Of a stretch of DNA of 64,000 bases, positions 29,233 to 37,265 are shown piece after piece. The stretch is from Brevibacterium sp. 239c (GTDB lineage Bacteria; Actinomycetota; Actinomycetes; Actinomycetales; Brevibacteriaceae): contig NZ_FXZH01000004.1 of the NCBI RefSeq assembly GCF_900169365.1, positions 124,001 through 188,000 of the forward strand. Direction: 5' to 3'. The translations under genes and the position numbers were made by a program. The notes beneath the pieces were generated by a model, which made no database searches, was not told the DNA's origin, and worked only from the letters and a program-made list of their open reading frames with translations. Positions within the stretch are counted from its first letter, which is position 1; every line of letters begins with the position of its first letter.

Positions 29233-29553
29233 TCAGGCTCCGAGTCCGAGCGCTGTCTGGATCACGCCGGTGACGAGTTCTTTGATCGGTTCCGATTTCA
29301 GAATGACGACCAACAGCGCTGCGAATCCGCAGGCTGCGAGGGTGGTGATCGCATATTCTGCGGTCGTCGCTCCTGCGTCGGGGCCCCATGGTTCTGGGGA
29401 GTCGTCCTCTCGCCACGGTTCTGCGCTGTCGATGGCGCCTGCAGACGTATCTGGGTCGGTGTCGGTGCTGGTGTCGGTACCGACGCCGCGCGCATCGCCC
29501 CATTGCGGGTACAACGGCCCGTCACAGTCCTTCGCCTTAGTTCCTGTGCTCAT
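29233..29553 (-). CDS. Flp-type pilin, DUF4244 family
   Basis: The 106-residue protein has an acidic N-terminal segment of about 60 residues and then GATTAEYAITTLAACGFAAL (about 61-80), the DUF4244/Flp pilin helix with a prepilin cleavage-like Gly-Ala and Glu at +5. A short C-terminus follows (LVTGVIQTALGLGA). The mature pilin would be about 45 residues. The leader is much longer than the usual Flp leader. It is presumably processed by a prepilin peptidase encoded elsewhere; none is in this window. Confidence 0.85.
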   Translation of the reverse strand: MSTGTKAKDCDGPLYPQWGDARGVGTDTSTDTDPDTSAGAIDSAEPWREDDSPEPWGPDAGATTAEYAITTLAACGFAALLVVILKSEPIKELVTGVIQTALGLGA

Positions 29554-29645
29554 AGTCTCCTCCTCGTTGAAGCCCCCGTTCGCGGTCTGCGAAGGGAATT
29601 TCAGTGTTGGAGGGGACGCGGGCTCACGTCCAGAGCCGACAATCA

Positions 29646-29676
29646 GGCTGTGGAAACAGGTTCAGCGTCCACAGCC
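29646..29676. repeat. Inverted repeat upstream of the pilin gene
   Basis: GGCTGTGGA at 29646-29654 and TCCACAGCC at 29668-29676 are perfect complements, 13 bases apart. It lies in the 233-base gap between the GNAT gene and the pilin gene, where a pilin-specific promoter would be expected. It could be an operator or an attenuating hairpin. Confidence 0.5.
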
Positions 29677-29786
29677 GATACACGCTCGAGTCGAGCCAGA
29701 CTCCACAGGCTGGCGCACTCGAGTCGGTTCGATCGACTGAGCCTCAACCTGCGAAGCACGGAGTGTGTGGATCAGACGGCCAAGGG

Positions 29787-30389
29787 TCAGCCTCTGCCTG
29801 CCCACTCCTCCTTGAGGATCGCCATCAGGACTTCATCGTGACGGCGACCGTTGAAGAAGACAGCCTCACGACGGCGCCCTTCTTCGACGAATCCGGCCTT
29901 CGTGTATGAGGCGATACCGCGAGTGTTGAACGCCCATGTCTGCAGCTCGATACGATTGAGTCCCAACTGCAGGAAGCCGTATTTGATGCCCAAACGCACA
30001 GCATCGGAGCCATAGCCGCGGCCGTGGAACTCGGGTCCGAGGATGATGGCCAGGGTGGCGGACTGGTTGACCGAATTCCGGCCGAAGAGTGTCACGTGGC
30101 CGACGAATTCTTCGGTCTCGAGCAGTTCGATGCTGAAGCCGACTGCGTTCGTGTCCTTGTTCGCGCTCCACAGCGAGAACTCTTCGGACACTCCGCCTTC
30201 GGGACGCGGGAGGACTGTGTGGTTCTGAAGGACCACGATCGAGGGGTCGAACCACCACTGTTCGAGGTAGGGAAGATCCTCTTGCTGGAGCGGACGAAGC
30301 CGTACGTGCCGACCTGTGAAGAGGTTGTCAGCGTATGCTTCAGCTTGTTCGACGTTGGACAGTTGATCGAAGGGCGTTACCGGTGCCAT
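29787..30389 (-). CDS. GNAT acetyltransferase, RimJ/RimL type, inside the tad operon
   Basis: The 200-residue protein matches ribosomal-protein/amine acetyltransferase type GNATs: VRLRPLQQEDLPYLEQWW at the start, IILGPEFHGRGYGSDAVRLG as the acetyl-CoA loop (about 116-135), and NTRGIASYTKAGFVEEGRRR. It lies between tadC and the pilin gene on the same strand. A link to pilus function is possible but unproven; it may just share transcription. Confidence 0.83.
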   Translation of the reverse strand: MAPVTPFDQLSNVEQAEAYADNLFTGRHVRLRPLQQEDLPYLEQWWFDPSIVVLQNHTVLPRPEGGVSEEFSLWSANKDTNAVGFSIELLETEEFVGHVTLFGRNSVNQSATLAIILGPEFHGRGYGSDAVRLGIKYGFLQLGLNRIELQTWAFNTRGIASYTKAGFVEEGRRREAVFFNGRRHDEVLMAILKEEWAGRG

Positions 30390-30508
30390 CCCCCGACCTT
30401 AGCAAGGTCAGCTGAACGGCCGGTCGACGGTCGCTTGAAACAGCCGAAATGGGCACACGACGGGTGGGGTCAGCGAGCGCAGTCGAAGCGTGAAGTCGGC
30501 AGGTTGTG

Positions 30509-31129
30509 TCAGAAGAAGACGGTCGTCAGATCCGATAGCAGCGAAATGACAACGGGAACGACCGATAGCAGCAGGAATGACGGCAGGATGCAGACTCCGA
30601 GCGGCACGACAAGTTTGACGCCCAAGGCCGCAGCTGCCTCCTGTCGTCGCCGGCGGGAGGAGTCCCGCAGTTCCTTCGCGACAGACTCGATGAGTGGGGC
30701 CGGACCGACGCCCGTGTGTTCAGAGAATTCGAAGACCTCGAGAACGGGAACAAGTCGGTCATCATCGGACAGGTCTTGGCCTCCGATCGTCATGGATCGC
30801 GAGATTCGCCCCAGGCGTGATCGGTCGTCTGTCGCCTCGGCGGTCAATGCCAGTGCAACCGGGATCGGCAGCCCGGAGGTGAGGCAGATGGCCACGAGGT
30901 CAAGGTCGAAGGCGAGCAGGTCATCGTCTACCCGAGAAACCGGCCGGGTATCAAGCTGCGAATTCCTGCGCGGTTCATCTGCAGCAGTGTGGTCGACGCC
31001 ATCTCGACCAGAGGAACCGCCAACTCGTACACCCTGCCCATCGAGCAGACGTCTCAGCCGCCCGTCGGACCTGCCCGACCACAGCAGGGCTCCGATCGCG
31101 ATGAGTGCGCCCACCAGGACTGCGGTCAT
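30509..31129 (-). CDS. tadC: TadC-like pilus assembly membrane protein (GspF/T2SF domain)
   Basis: From the ATG at 31129 the protein has 206 residues. An in-frame ATG at 31171 would overlap tadB; GGAG lies about eleven bases before 31129. One membrane helix is near the N-terminus, a cytoplasmic T2SSF domain includes LVAICLTSGLPIPVALALTA, and two C-terminal helices lie in KLVVPLGVCILPSFLLLSVV and after. TadB/TadC form the inner-membrane platform driven by TadA. Confidence 0.85.
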   Translation of the reverse strand: MTAVLVGALIAIGALLWSGRSDGRLRRLLDGQGVRVGGSSGRDGVDHTAADEPRRNSQLDTRPVSRVDDDLLAFDLDLVAICLTSGLPIPVALALTAEATDDRSRLGRISRSMTIGGQDLSDDDRLVPVLEVFEFSEHTGVGPAPLIESVAKELRDSSRRRRQEAAAALGVKLVVPLGVCILPSFLLLSVVPVVISLLSDLTTVFF

Positions 31130-31134
31130 ATCGC

Positions 31135-31812
31135 TCAGCGCTCCGCCCGAATCATCATTCGCCTCATCCACCAGCGACCAAGAAAGTAGAGGGCGAATCC
31201 ACCCCCGATGCTCAACCGCCCCGGCAGGCCCGAGAAGAGTTCACCTGGTTGGACGCCGATCAGCAGGCCGAGACCGATACCGATCAGTGGCAGCCAGCTG
31301 AGCACGCGGACTGTCGCGCGAGGTCCGGCCATGGCGATACGTCTTTCCCGATCGGCGTCGAGGGCACTGCGCTGTGCCTTCGCATACCGGAGAATCATGT
31401 CGGCTGCGGGTGCACCGGACCGTTCCGACACGGTCCACACGGACGACATGCCGGCAAATATTGCGGCCGCTGCCGCTGGCAGTGCCGCTCCCCTGGTGGC
31501 AATGGCTCGTCCGGGCTCTTCACCCAGAGAGATCGCACGTGAGATCGGTGCCAGTTGTGCATTCTGCCTGCTCAGAGTCGCCATCACTGCCTGCGGAGTC
31601 ATGCCCACCTTGAGCAGATGCGCACAGTTCTCCACCGCTGAAATCGCCCACAGTTTCTCCTGTTCTGGGTCCTCTTTGGTTTGTCGTCGACCCCGGCGGG
31701 AGTCGTCTCGGTCCTGACGTGGGCGGAGCAGATCCTGCAGCCGCGCTGCCGGATCCAGCGGTGCGCTGAGGATGATGCTCAGTGCCATCAGCACTGCGAG
31801 AGCGGCGATCAT
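31135..31812 (-). CDS. tadB: TadB-like pilus assembly membrane protein
   Basis: The 225-residue protein starts at an ATG that overlaps the tadA stop by ATGA. It has an N-terminal hydrophobic helix (2-18), a charged segment ([16 protein letters not shown]), the T2SSF core ([38 protein letters not shown]), then two C-terminal helices (about 170-210). A short actinobacterial TadB. It pairs with TadC. Confidence 0.86.
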   Translation of the reverse strand: MIAALAVLMALSIILSAPLDPAARLQDLLRPRQDRDDSRRGRRQTKEDPEQEKLWAISAVENCAHLLKVGMTPQAVMATLSRQNAQLAPISRAISLGEEPGRAIATRGAALPAAAAAIFAGMSSVWTVSERSGAPAADMILRYAKAQRSALDADRERRIAMAGPRATVRVLSWLPLIGIGLGLLIGVQPGELFSGLPGRLSIGGGFALYFLGRWWMRRMMIRAER

Positions 31813-32981
31813 CAGGCTGCCTTCTGCTCGAGCACTGCTTCGAATCGGCTCAGCGCACGACGATTGAACGTTCCCTCGGACAGCGGAGAGGGACGACCCC
31901 AGACGGGTTCCATCGTGACCCCGCTGCTGTTCTCCCGGATCGGGATTGCCAGTTCCGTGATTCCTCGATCCGCTCCGATTCGTCGCAGGTGGATGACGAG
32001 GTCGATGGCGGTGGAAAATTGTGAGAACACGGCTTGTGGACTCATGTTCGCCAAGGCTCCCAGTGCTGCCACGCGGCTGGGTACGGCTTCGGCCGTGTTC
32101 GCATGGATTGTGGCGCTGCCGCCCTCGTGGCCGGTGTTCAGCGCCGTGAGCATGTCCCGAACCTCGGCTCCGCGACACTCTCCGACGACGAGGCGGTCGG
32201 GGCGCATCCGCAGGGCGTTGCGGACGAGGTCCGTCAACGTCACCTCACCACCGCCTTCGACATTGGCTTGGCGCGCGGCGAGCTGGACCACGTGGGAGTG
32301 TCCTACGATGAGCTCCCGAGAGTCCTCGACGATGACGATGCGGTGATCCGAGTCGACAAGCCCCAGAAGAGCGCCGAGGAGGACCGTCTTTCCGGTTCCT
32401 GTGCCACCGGAGATGAGGATGTTGGCGCGAGATCGGACCGCATCGATGAGGAGTTCGTGCACCTCGTCGGGAATGAATCCGCCCGCGCACAGTTGGTCAA
32501 AGGTGAAACCAGCGTGCCGGGGAACGCGGAAGGAGATCGTGGTGTGCTCACCGGAGATCGGTGGCACGATCGCGTTCATGCGCACCCCGTCGGGCAGTCT
32601 GACATCGACGAACGGCGAGGAATCATCGAGACGCCGGCCGCCCAGAGCCGCCAAGCGCACGGCCAAGGACCGTACTTCGTCCTCGGAGCCCAAAGACAGG
32701 TCGAGTAGCTGGGGGCCCGTTCCGGTGTCGGCGAAGATCTCACGTGGTCCGTTGACGAAGACATCGGTGGTGTCGGCAACTTCGAGCACCGATTGGAGGG
32801 GGCCGGCACCTGAGAGTTGCGCGGACAGTCGGTTCACAAGTTCGAGGAGGGCGCTGGAACCGAGCACCCGACCGGTCCGTTGAACCGCCTCGGCGACGGC
32901 TGCTGTGGTCACTGGTCCCGGATTGTCGAGCAGAGTCTTGCGCACCTCCGCCACGAGCGTGGCGTCGAGCCATTCGCTCAT
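31812..32981 (-). CDS. tadA: TadA/CpaF secretion ATPase
   Basis: The 389-residue protein belongs to the GspE/CpaF family and has Walker [11 protein letters not shown] (190-199), Asp box VIVEDSREL, Walker [10 protein letters not shown] and the His box [11 protein letters not shown] (284-294). It powers pilus assembly. The ATG at 32981 overlaps the upstream stop by ATGA, and GGGGGAG is eight bases before it, so it is preferred over a GTG nine bases earlier. Confidence 0.95.
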   Translation of the reverse strand: MSEWLDATLVAEVRKTLLDNPGPVTTAAVAEAVQRTGRVLGSSALLELVNRLSAQLSGAGPLQSVLEVADTTDVFVNGPREIFADTGTGPQLLDLSLGSEDEVRSLAVRLAALGGRRLDDSSPFVDVRLPDGVRMNAIVPPISGEHTTISFRVPRHAGFTFDQLCAGGFIPDEVHELLIDAVRSRANILISGGTGTGKTVLLGALLGLVDSDHRIVIVEDSRELIVGHSHVVQLAARQANVEGGGEVTLTDLVRNALRMRPDRLVVGECRGAEVRDMLTALNTGHEGGSATIHANTAEAVPSRVAALGALANMSPQAVFSQFSTAIDLVIHLRRIGADRGITELAIPIRENSSGVTMEPVWGRPSPLSEGTFNRRALSRFEAVLEQKAA

Positions 32982-33985
32982 TCCACCCACTCCCCCAGGA
33001 GTCGGTCGACGAGCTTTCCCAGCCGTGCCCCGCCCGGTATGCCCTCGCCGCGGTCGACGGCCGCGGACAGACCACGGTCGTCGCGGATGCTGCCGGCGAG
33101 GTCGAGGCCGATGGATTCCGCGAGGAGCTCGGCATCGAGCCCTCCGGCGCCGGTGTCACGAACGACGAGACGAACGTCAGGATGGGATTGGGACAGTCGT
33201 TTGGCGACTTGAGATGCCGCCACTGCCGACCTGACCCGTGCCGGGGAGACAAGGAGAACATGATGGCAGCGGCGAGTCCACTGTGGTGGGGCGTGGCGTG
33301 GCAGATCCACGATGACGAGTTCGAACGCCTGCCCGGCAGCGGCCAGGAAGTCATCGAAGACATCCGGGTCGAGATCGAGGATGTCGTCCCGACCCCAGGA
33401 CAGGATCGCCAGGCCCTCGTGGCGTGGCAATGCCTGACTCAGAGTCGAGGGGCGAAGCTGTCCGCGTGAAGCGCTGAGATCGGCCCAACGGGGTCCGGGG
33501 ACCTGCTCTGCTCCGAGCACCAGATCGAGTCCACCGCCCAGGGGATCGGCGTCGACGAGGACGGTGCTCACATCCGGTCCGGCGCGGCGGGCGAGAGCAC
33601 ACGAGAGCACCGAGGCGCCCGCTCCTCCGCACCCGGCGACAACTCCGACAGTCACACCAGGTGTCACAGGTGGTTCGACGGCTGCGATCATGCGTCCGCT
33701 CAGCCATTCGGCGGCAGAGGGCAGAACCGCCAATTGTTCGACGCCGAGGTGGGCCGCACGTTTCCATGCCGATCTGGGTTCATCCCCGTCAAGGACGACG
33801 AGGATGCGGTCCGCATGGTCGGTGCGCGGGGCTTCGCGAACGTCCTCGCCGAGGAGAATGAGCGAAGCGTTCTGCCAACCGCCCGAATCCGGAGGCAGAA
33901 CCTTGAGTGAGATGCCGATGCTTTCGGCCACTCGTGCGCATTCGTCGGTGATGGCGCCGAGGTCGGTGATGAGTGCTACCTGCAT
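32978..33985 (-). CDS. CpaE-like/Ssd ATPase of the tad locus
   Basis: The 335-residue protein has an N-terminal receiver-like domain (MQVALITDLGAITDECARVA) and a C-terminal MinD/ParA-like domain (GVTVGVVAGCGGAGASVLSC with a degenerate P-loop GCGGAGAS, VLVDADPLGGGLDLVLG, FELVIVDLPRH). The P-loop lacks the usual Lys-rich KGG start. Members of this family (CpaE/TadZ; Rv3660c Ssd) place the pilus machine or affect septum formation. It is the first gene of the operon. The ribosome-binding site is weak, so the start could lie upstream. Confidence 0.87.
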   Translation of the reverse strand: MQVALITDLGAITDECARVAESIGISLKVLPPDSGGWQNASLILLGEDVREAPRTDHADRILVVLDGDEPRSAWKRAAHLGVEQLAVLPSAAEWLSGRMIAAVEPPVTPGVTVGVVAGCGGAGASVLSCALARRAGPDVSTVLVDADPLGGGLDLVLGAEQVPGPRWADLSASRGQLRPSTLSQALPRHEGLAILSWGRDDILDLDPDVFDDFLAAAGQAFELVIVDLPRHAPPQWTRRCHHVLLVSPARVRSAVAASQVAKRLSQSHPDVRLVVRDTGAGGLDAELLAESIGLDLAGSIRDDRGLSAAVDRGEGIPGGARLGKLVDRLLGEWVE

Positions 33986-34054
33986 GTTGACAGCGTGGTC
34001 CTGCCCTCCTCGTTGAGGACAGCACGGATAGACAGCCTGTGGACAGAACACAGA

Positions 34055-34095
34055 AGGGGCGGCTCCTGTGCGCTTAAGTCACAGGAGCCGCCCCT
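34055..34095 (-). terminator. Strong hairpin after the giant low-complexity membrane protein gene
   Basis: A perfect 16-base stem (AGGGGCGGCTCCTGTG and its complement) has a 9-base loop. On the minus strand it is followed by TTCTGTGTTCT. It sits 135 bases beyond the stop of the 902-residue protein and just ahead of the tad operon. Confidence 0.8.
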
Positions 34096-34175
34096 GTCTG
34101 GTCGGCTTGAGCATCTGGCCTGGCCATGTGCCCCACGGGCGCGGTTTGGCGCTTTCAGCTCAGTTGGTCAGACGT

Positions 34176-34213
34176 CGTGTGCTCGGATCATTGTCCACAA
34201 GCCCGAGCACACG
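34176..34213. repeat. Second hairpin in the same gap
   Basis: CGTGTGCTCGG (34176-34186) and CCGAGCACACG (34203-34213) form an 11-base stem with a 16-base loop, just after the stop of the minus-strand gene. It probably belongs to a two-hairpin transcription end. Confidence 0.6.
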
Positions 34214-34230
34214 AGTCGACCGATATGGAA

Positions 34231-36939
34231 TCAGCCCCGCTGGACACCTTCGGTGTTGCGCAGGAGTCCTTCACGACCGTCGGAATCACGGACCTTGAAC
34301 CACGAACCGTTGTCCTCGAGCCCGAGGAACCAGTCTCCCGGGTAGATCGTGAACACCGGCATACCGGTGGTCGCATCCACGGCTTCGCGCGGTTCGGGAA
34401 CGGCGAACCAGAACGCTTGGATGACGGTCTGGCCATTTCCGTGGTTGGCCCCGCCCTGATCAGCGTCATTCCGGTTCTCACCCGACCCGTCCTCGCGGTC
34501 GTCAGGATTATTGCCGGGCTGAACTGCACTCTGGACGACAGTCTCGTCCTCGTCGATCGTGGAGGTGTTCGACGACGAATTCGATGAAACGTTCGCAGCT
34601 CCGAACTGTGGAGCTGAGGGCGCATTCTCGGCGTTGTCTCCGGCACGTCCCCTTGCTTCTCCGGTGTCCGAGCCGCTGCCGCTGTGACCGTTACTGCTGC
34701 GGTCGTCAATGCTGTGACCGCCGACGGGCACATACTGCGTCGGTTCGTCAGCTTCCGGATGAGTCTGACGTTCCGAATCGGACTCTGCAACGCTGGTTGC
34801 GGCGGATCCGTTGACGACAGTGGCGTCGCCTCCTGTTGTGCTGCCCTCGCTGCGGTCGGCATTCGCAGAGTCGGCTGAATCGGCTGAGTCAGTCGAGCCG
34901 TTCGAATCGTTCTCCGGCTTCAGCGCTACTCCCTCGGAGGCACGAACGTTGGTGTCCGAGTCGTGAGCGTTGACCTTCGTGGCGAACGAACTGCCCTCCG
35001 CAGGAGAAGCAGAATCGTCGCCGATCAGTGCTGAGGACTCTTCCGGAGACGATGTCGCGGTCTCACCTGCAACATGATCGGTTTCGCTGTCGGGCTGTGC
35101 GCCAGTTGCCTCGGAATCGGTGTCCGTGCTCGGGGCGGCATGCCGTCCGCGCCGACGTTCCGATTCAGAACCGTTTTCGGAATCCGAGCTCCGATCCGAA
35201 TCCGAGTTCCGGTCCGAATCCGAGCTCGCGGATGCGGCTCCAGCAACAGCTGCACCGGCGCCCAAGACGCCTGCACCTGCGACAGCAGCAGTCGTGCCCG
35301 CTCCCGACGAATCGTTGTCACCACTGTCAGACTGTGGGGCGCTGACGTTTGAACTGTCAGCAGGCACCGGAGCCTGAACTGCTGTTTCACCGTCATTGCT
35401 CCACGGCGACTCTTCACGATGAGCACCGAAGCCAAAAGTCTGCGTCGGTTCACTCTGAGTGTGCTGTGGGTCTTGTGGGTGCTGGTCGCCCAGGTAGGTC
35501 TGACCTGACCCGGTGCTCTGCACTGCCTGGTCCGCCGAGTCATCGGCAGCCGCTGCAGAGTCAAAAGACGACTCCTGCGCCTGCTGCTCGGGTGGAGCAT
35601 ATGGACTGTTGCCACCGGTTCCGATCGGCTGACCGAACTGGTCTTGTCCACCGGGCTGGCCGTTCTGCTCCGGCGCAGCGAACTGCCCCGACTGGCCTGG
35701 CTGGCCGAACTGCCCTTGCTGATCGTGCTGGCTGACCTGATTCGCTCCACCCTGCTGACCGGGCTGTCCGAACTGATCGGCGCCACCTGGCTGACCGGGC
35801 TGTCCTGGCTGTCCCCCTGCGCCGAACTGGTTCTGTCCATCGTACTGTCCGGGGCCGCCTGGCTGTCCCGGATGCATAGGGGCACCTGGCTGACCCTGCG
35901 AACCGATCGGACCGTTGGGCTGGCCGCCATTGGGCTGGCTACCGTAGGGCGCACCGAACCCACCCGGGCCGTTGTGGGCACCTGGCATATTCGCTACTGG
36001 GGCTGGGTGCGGCACGCCTTTGGTCACCGGGCGTGCCTTCGGATGCGCGGCAACGTCCTCGCGAATCACGAACTCCTTGTTGAAGAAGGGGAGCATTGTG
36101 AATACGCCCGCAAAGAAGGCAATCAAAGCTGCGAAGAACGCGAGGTACGCTCCGACGTGCCAGAACTGAACCGAGGTCAGCAGGTGAACGAATGCGAAGG
36201 TGAACGCAGCACCGGAGAGAACCGAGATCGCCTGATCAAGACTGAGGGAACCGACCTTGAGACTGCCGTTGCCGAATTTGCCGACAAGGACAGCAGCCAC
36301 GATCAACCAGATTCCGAACACATCGAAAGTCAGGGTGCCCATAGCGTCGATGGACCACTGCCACATCGACCACGAGACGAATCCAGCGGTCTTGAACGGC
36401 ACGAAGAGAACAACCAGCGAAAGAAGTCCCGCGAAGAGCAGGAACAGATCGCGCAGGGTCAGCGGACCGAGAAGACCCGGTCCGGTGCGAGGACTCTTCT
36501 GAACGCCAGGCCCCGCAGAGCCGAACTGACCAGGCGCAGAACCATAGGGTCCCGGTCCTCCCGAACCATATGGCCCCGGCGCTGAGCCGTAGGGACCGGG
36601 TCCTGGAGCTGAACCGTAAGGGCTCGGGCCGGTGTTCTGCGGGACTGGACCCGAACCGTAGGGTCCTGGTCCGGCTGAACCGTAAGGCCCTGGGCCTCCT
36701 GAACCATAGGGTCCCGGTCCACCTGAACCATAGGGACCTGGGCCAGCCGAACCCACAGGACCACCGCCGTACCCTCCGGGCCCGGACGACTGAGATTCAT
36801 GGCCGGCACCGAAAGCAGGTCCTGATCCGTACGCCGGCCCCTGGCCGAACGGTGGTTGGTTACTCGGCCCGGGGTTCTGCACGTGCGGATCGTGCCACTG
36901 CTGTGGTCCCGATCCGGTGGGGTGCTGCGGCGAACTCAT
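34231..36939 (-). CDS. Large membrane protein with low-complexity Gly/Pro/Tyr and acidic Ser regions and an SH3-like end
   Basis: The 902-residue protein has: residues 1-150, a Gly-Pro-Tyr region with repeated GPGPYGS units; about 158-290, four membrane helices (starting LTLRDLFLLFAGLLSLVVLF); about 310-460, Gly/Gln/Pro-rich repeats (QFGQPGQ); about 465-830, an acidic Ser/Asp/Glu-rich disordered region including SDSDRSSDSENGSESE; and about 835-902, a folded end (FWFAVPEPREAVDATTGMPV, then PGDWFLGLEDNGSWFKVRD and GREGLLRN) like an SH3-type domain. This last domain looks conserved in Actinobacteria. No enzyme motif. A scaffold or envelope-stress role is plausible. Confidence 0.78.
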   Translation of the reverse strand: MSSPQHPTGSGPQQWHDPHVQNPGPSNQPPFGQGPAYGSGPAFGAGHESQSSGPGGYGGGPVGSAGPGPYGSGGPGPYGSGGPGPYGSAGPGPYGSGPVPQNTGPSPYGSAPGPGPYGSAPGPYGSGGPGPYGSAPGQFGSAGPGVQKSPRTGPGLLGPLTLRDLFLLFAGLLSLVVLFVPFKTAGFVSWSMWQWSIDAMGTLTFDVFGIWLIVAAVLVGKFGNGSLKVGSLSLDQAISVLSGAAFTFAFVHLLTSVQFWHVGAYLAFFAALIAFFAGVFTMLPFFNKEFVIREDVAAHPKARPVTKGVPHPAPVANMPGAHNGPGGFGAPYGSQPNGGQPNGPIGSQGQPGAPMHPGQPGGPGQYDGQNQFGAGGQPGQPGQPGGADQFGQPGQQGGANQVSQHDQQGQFGQPGQSGQFAAPEQNGQPGGQDQFGQPIGTGGNSPYAPPEQQAQESSFDSAAAADDSADQAVQSTGSGQTYLGDQHPQDPQHTQSEPTQTFGFGAHREESPWSNDGETAVQAPVPADSSNVSAPQSDSGDNDSSGAGTTAAVAGAGVLGAGAAVAGAASASSDSDRNSDSDRSSDSENGSESERRRGRHAAPSTDTDSEATGAQPDSETDHVAGETATSSPEESSALIGDDSASPAEGSSFATKVNAHDSDTNVRASEGVALKPENDSNGSTDSADSADSANADRSEGSTTGGDATVVNGSAATSVAESDSERQTHPEADEPTQYVPVGGHSIDDRSSNGHSGSGSDTGEARGRAGDNAENAPSAPQFGAANVSSNSSSNTSTIDEDETVVQSAVQPGNNPDDREDGSGENRNDADQGGANHGNGQTVIQAFWFAVPEPREAVDATTGMPVFTIYPGDWFLGLEDNGSWFKVRDSDGREGLLRNTEGVQRG

Positions 36940-37265
36940 CGATTGCTCCAGTCGCTCGTGGGGACAGGGTCGTCAAACTTCATGTGTCTGTCTAGTTTCC
37001 ATCCTGACAGACTCCGACCCCATCCTTGCAGAACAGGACCCCCTGCGCACTCCTTCTGTGCCGCCTGTCAGCTGTCGTTGAATATCAGGATGGGCCTCGC
37101 TCCCGTTTCACTCGGCTCATAGAGTGTGCCGTATAGCACAGGCTCTGTGCGATTGCTACCCCCGCAAACCACCGTTCATCGAACGGACGACGGTGCCCCC
37201 GGGGCCCTTCTCGGGTATACAGTGCAACTAGAATTTTCGATCCATCAATGAAGCCGGAGGGAAAA
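36940..37265. other. Divergent intergenic region, 326 bases
   Basis: It lies between the start of the giant membrane protein gene (leftward) and acs (rightward). It holds a Crp-type palindrome at 37125-37140 and the acs ribosome-binding site GGAGG at 37255-37259. I see no gene in it. Confidence 0.6.
37125..37140. promoter_or_regulatory. Crp/GlxR-type binding site upstream of acs
   Basis: TGTGCCGTATAGCACA is a perfect inverted repeat of TGTGC/GCACA with a six-base spacer. It differs from the Crp consensus TGTGA-N6-TCACA only in the symmetric inner base. It lies 126 bases upstream of the acs start. The window also encodes a Crp/GlxR regulator at 43201. Confidence 0.55.

Noticed and set aside
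34141-34213. A tRNA-like stretch (CAGCTCAGTTGGTCAGA) after the 902-residue gene
   Set aside because: Only the D-arm-like part matches. No acceptor, anticodon or T-arm pairing could be drawn.
34983-35400. CRISPR-like repetition in the low-complexity membrane protein gene
   Set aside because: The repeats encode Ser/Asp/Glu codons in frame and have no regular spacers.
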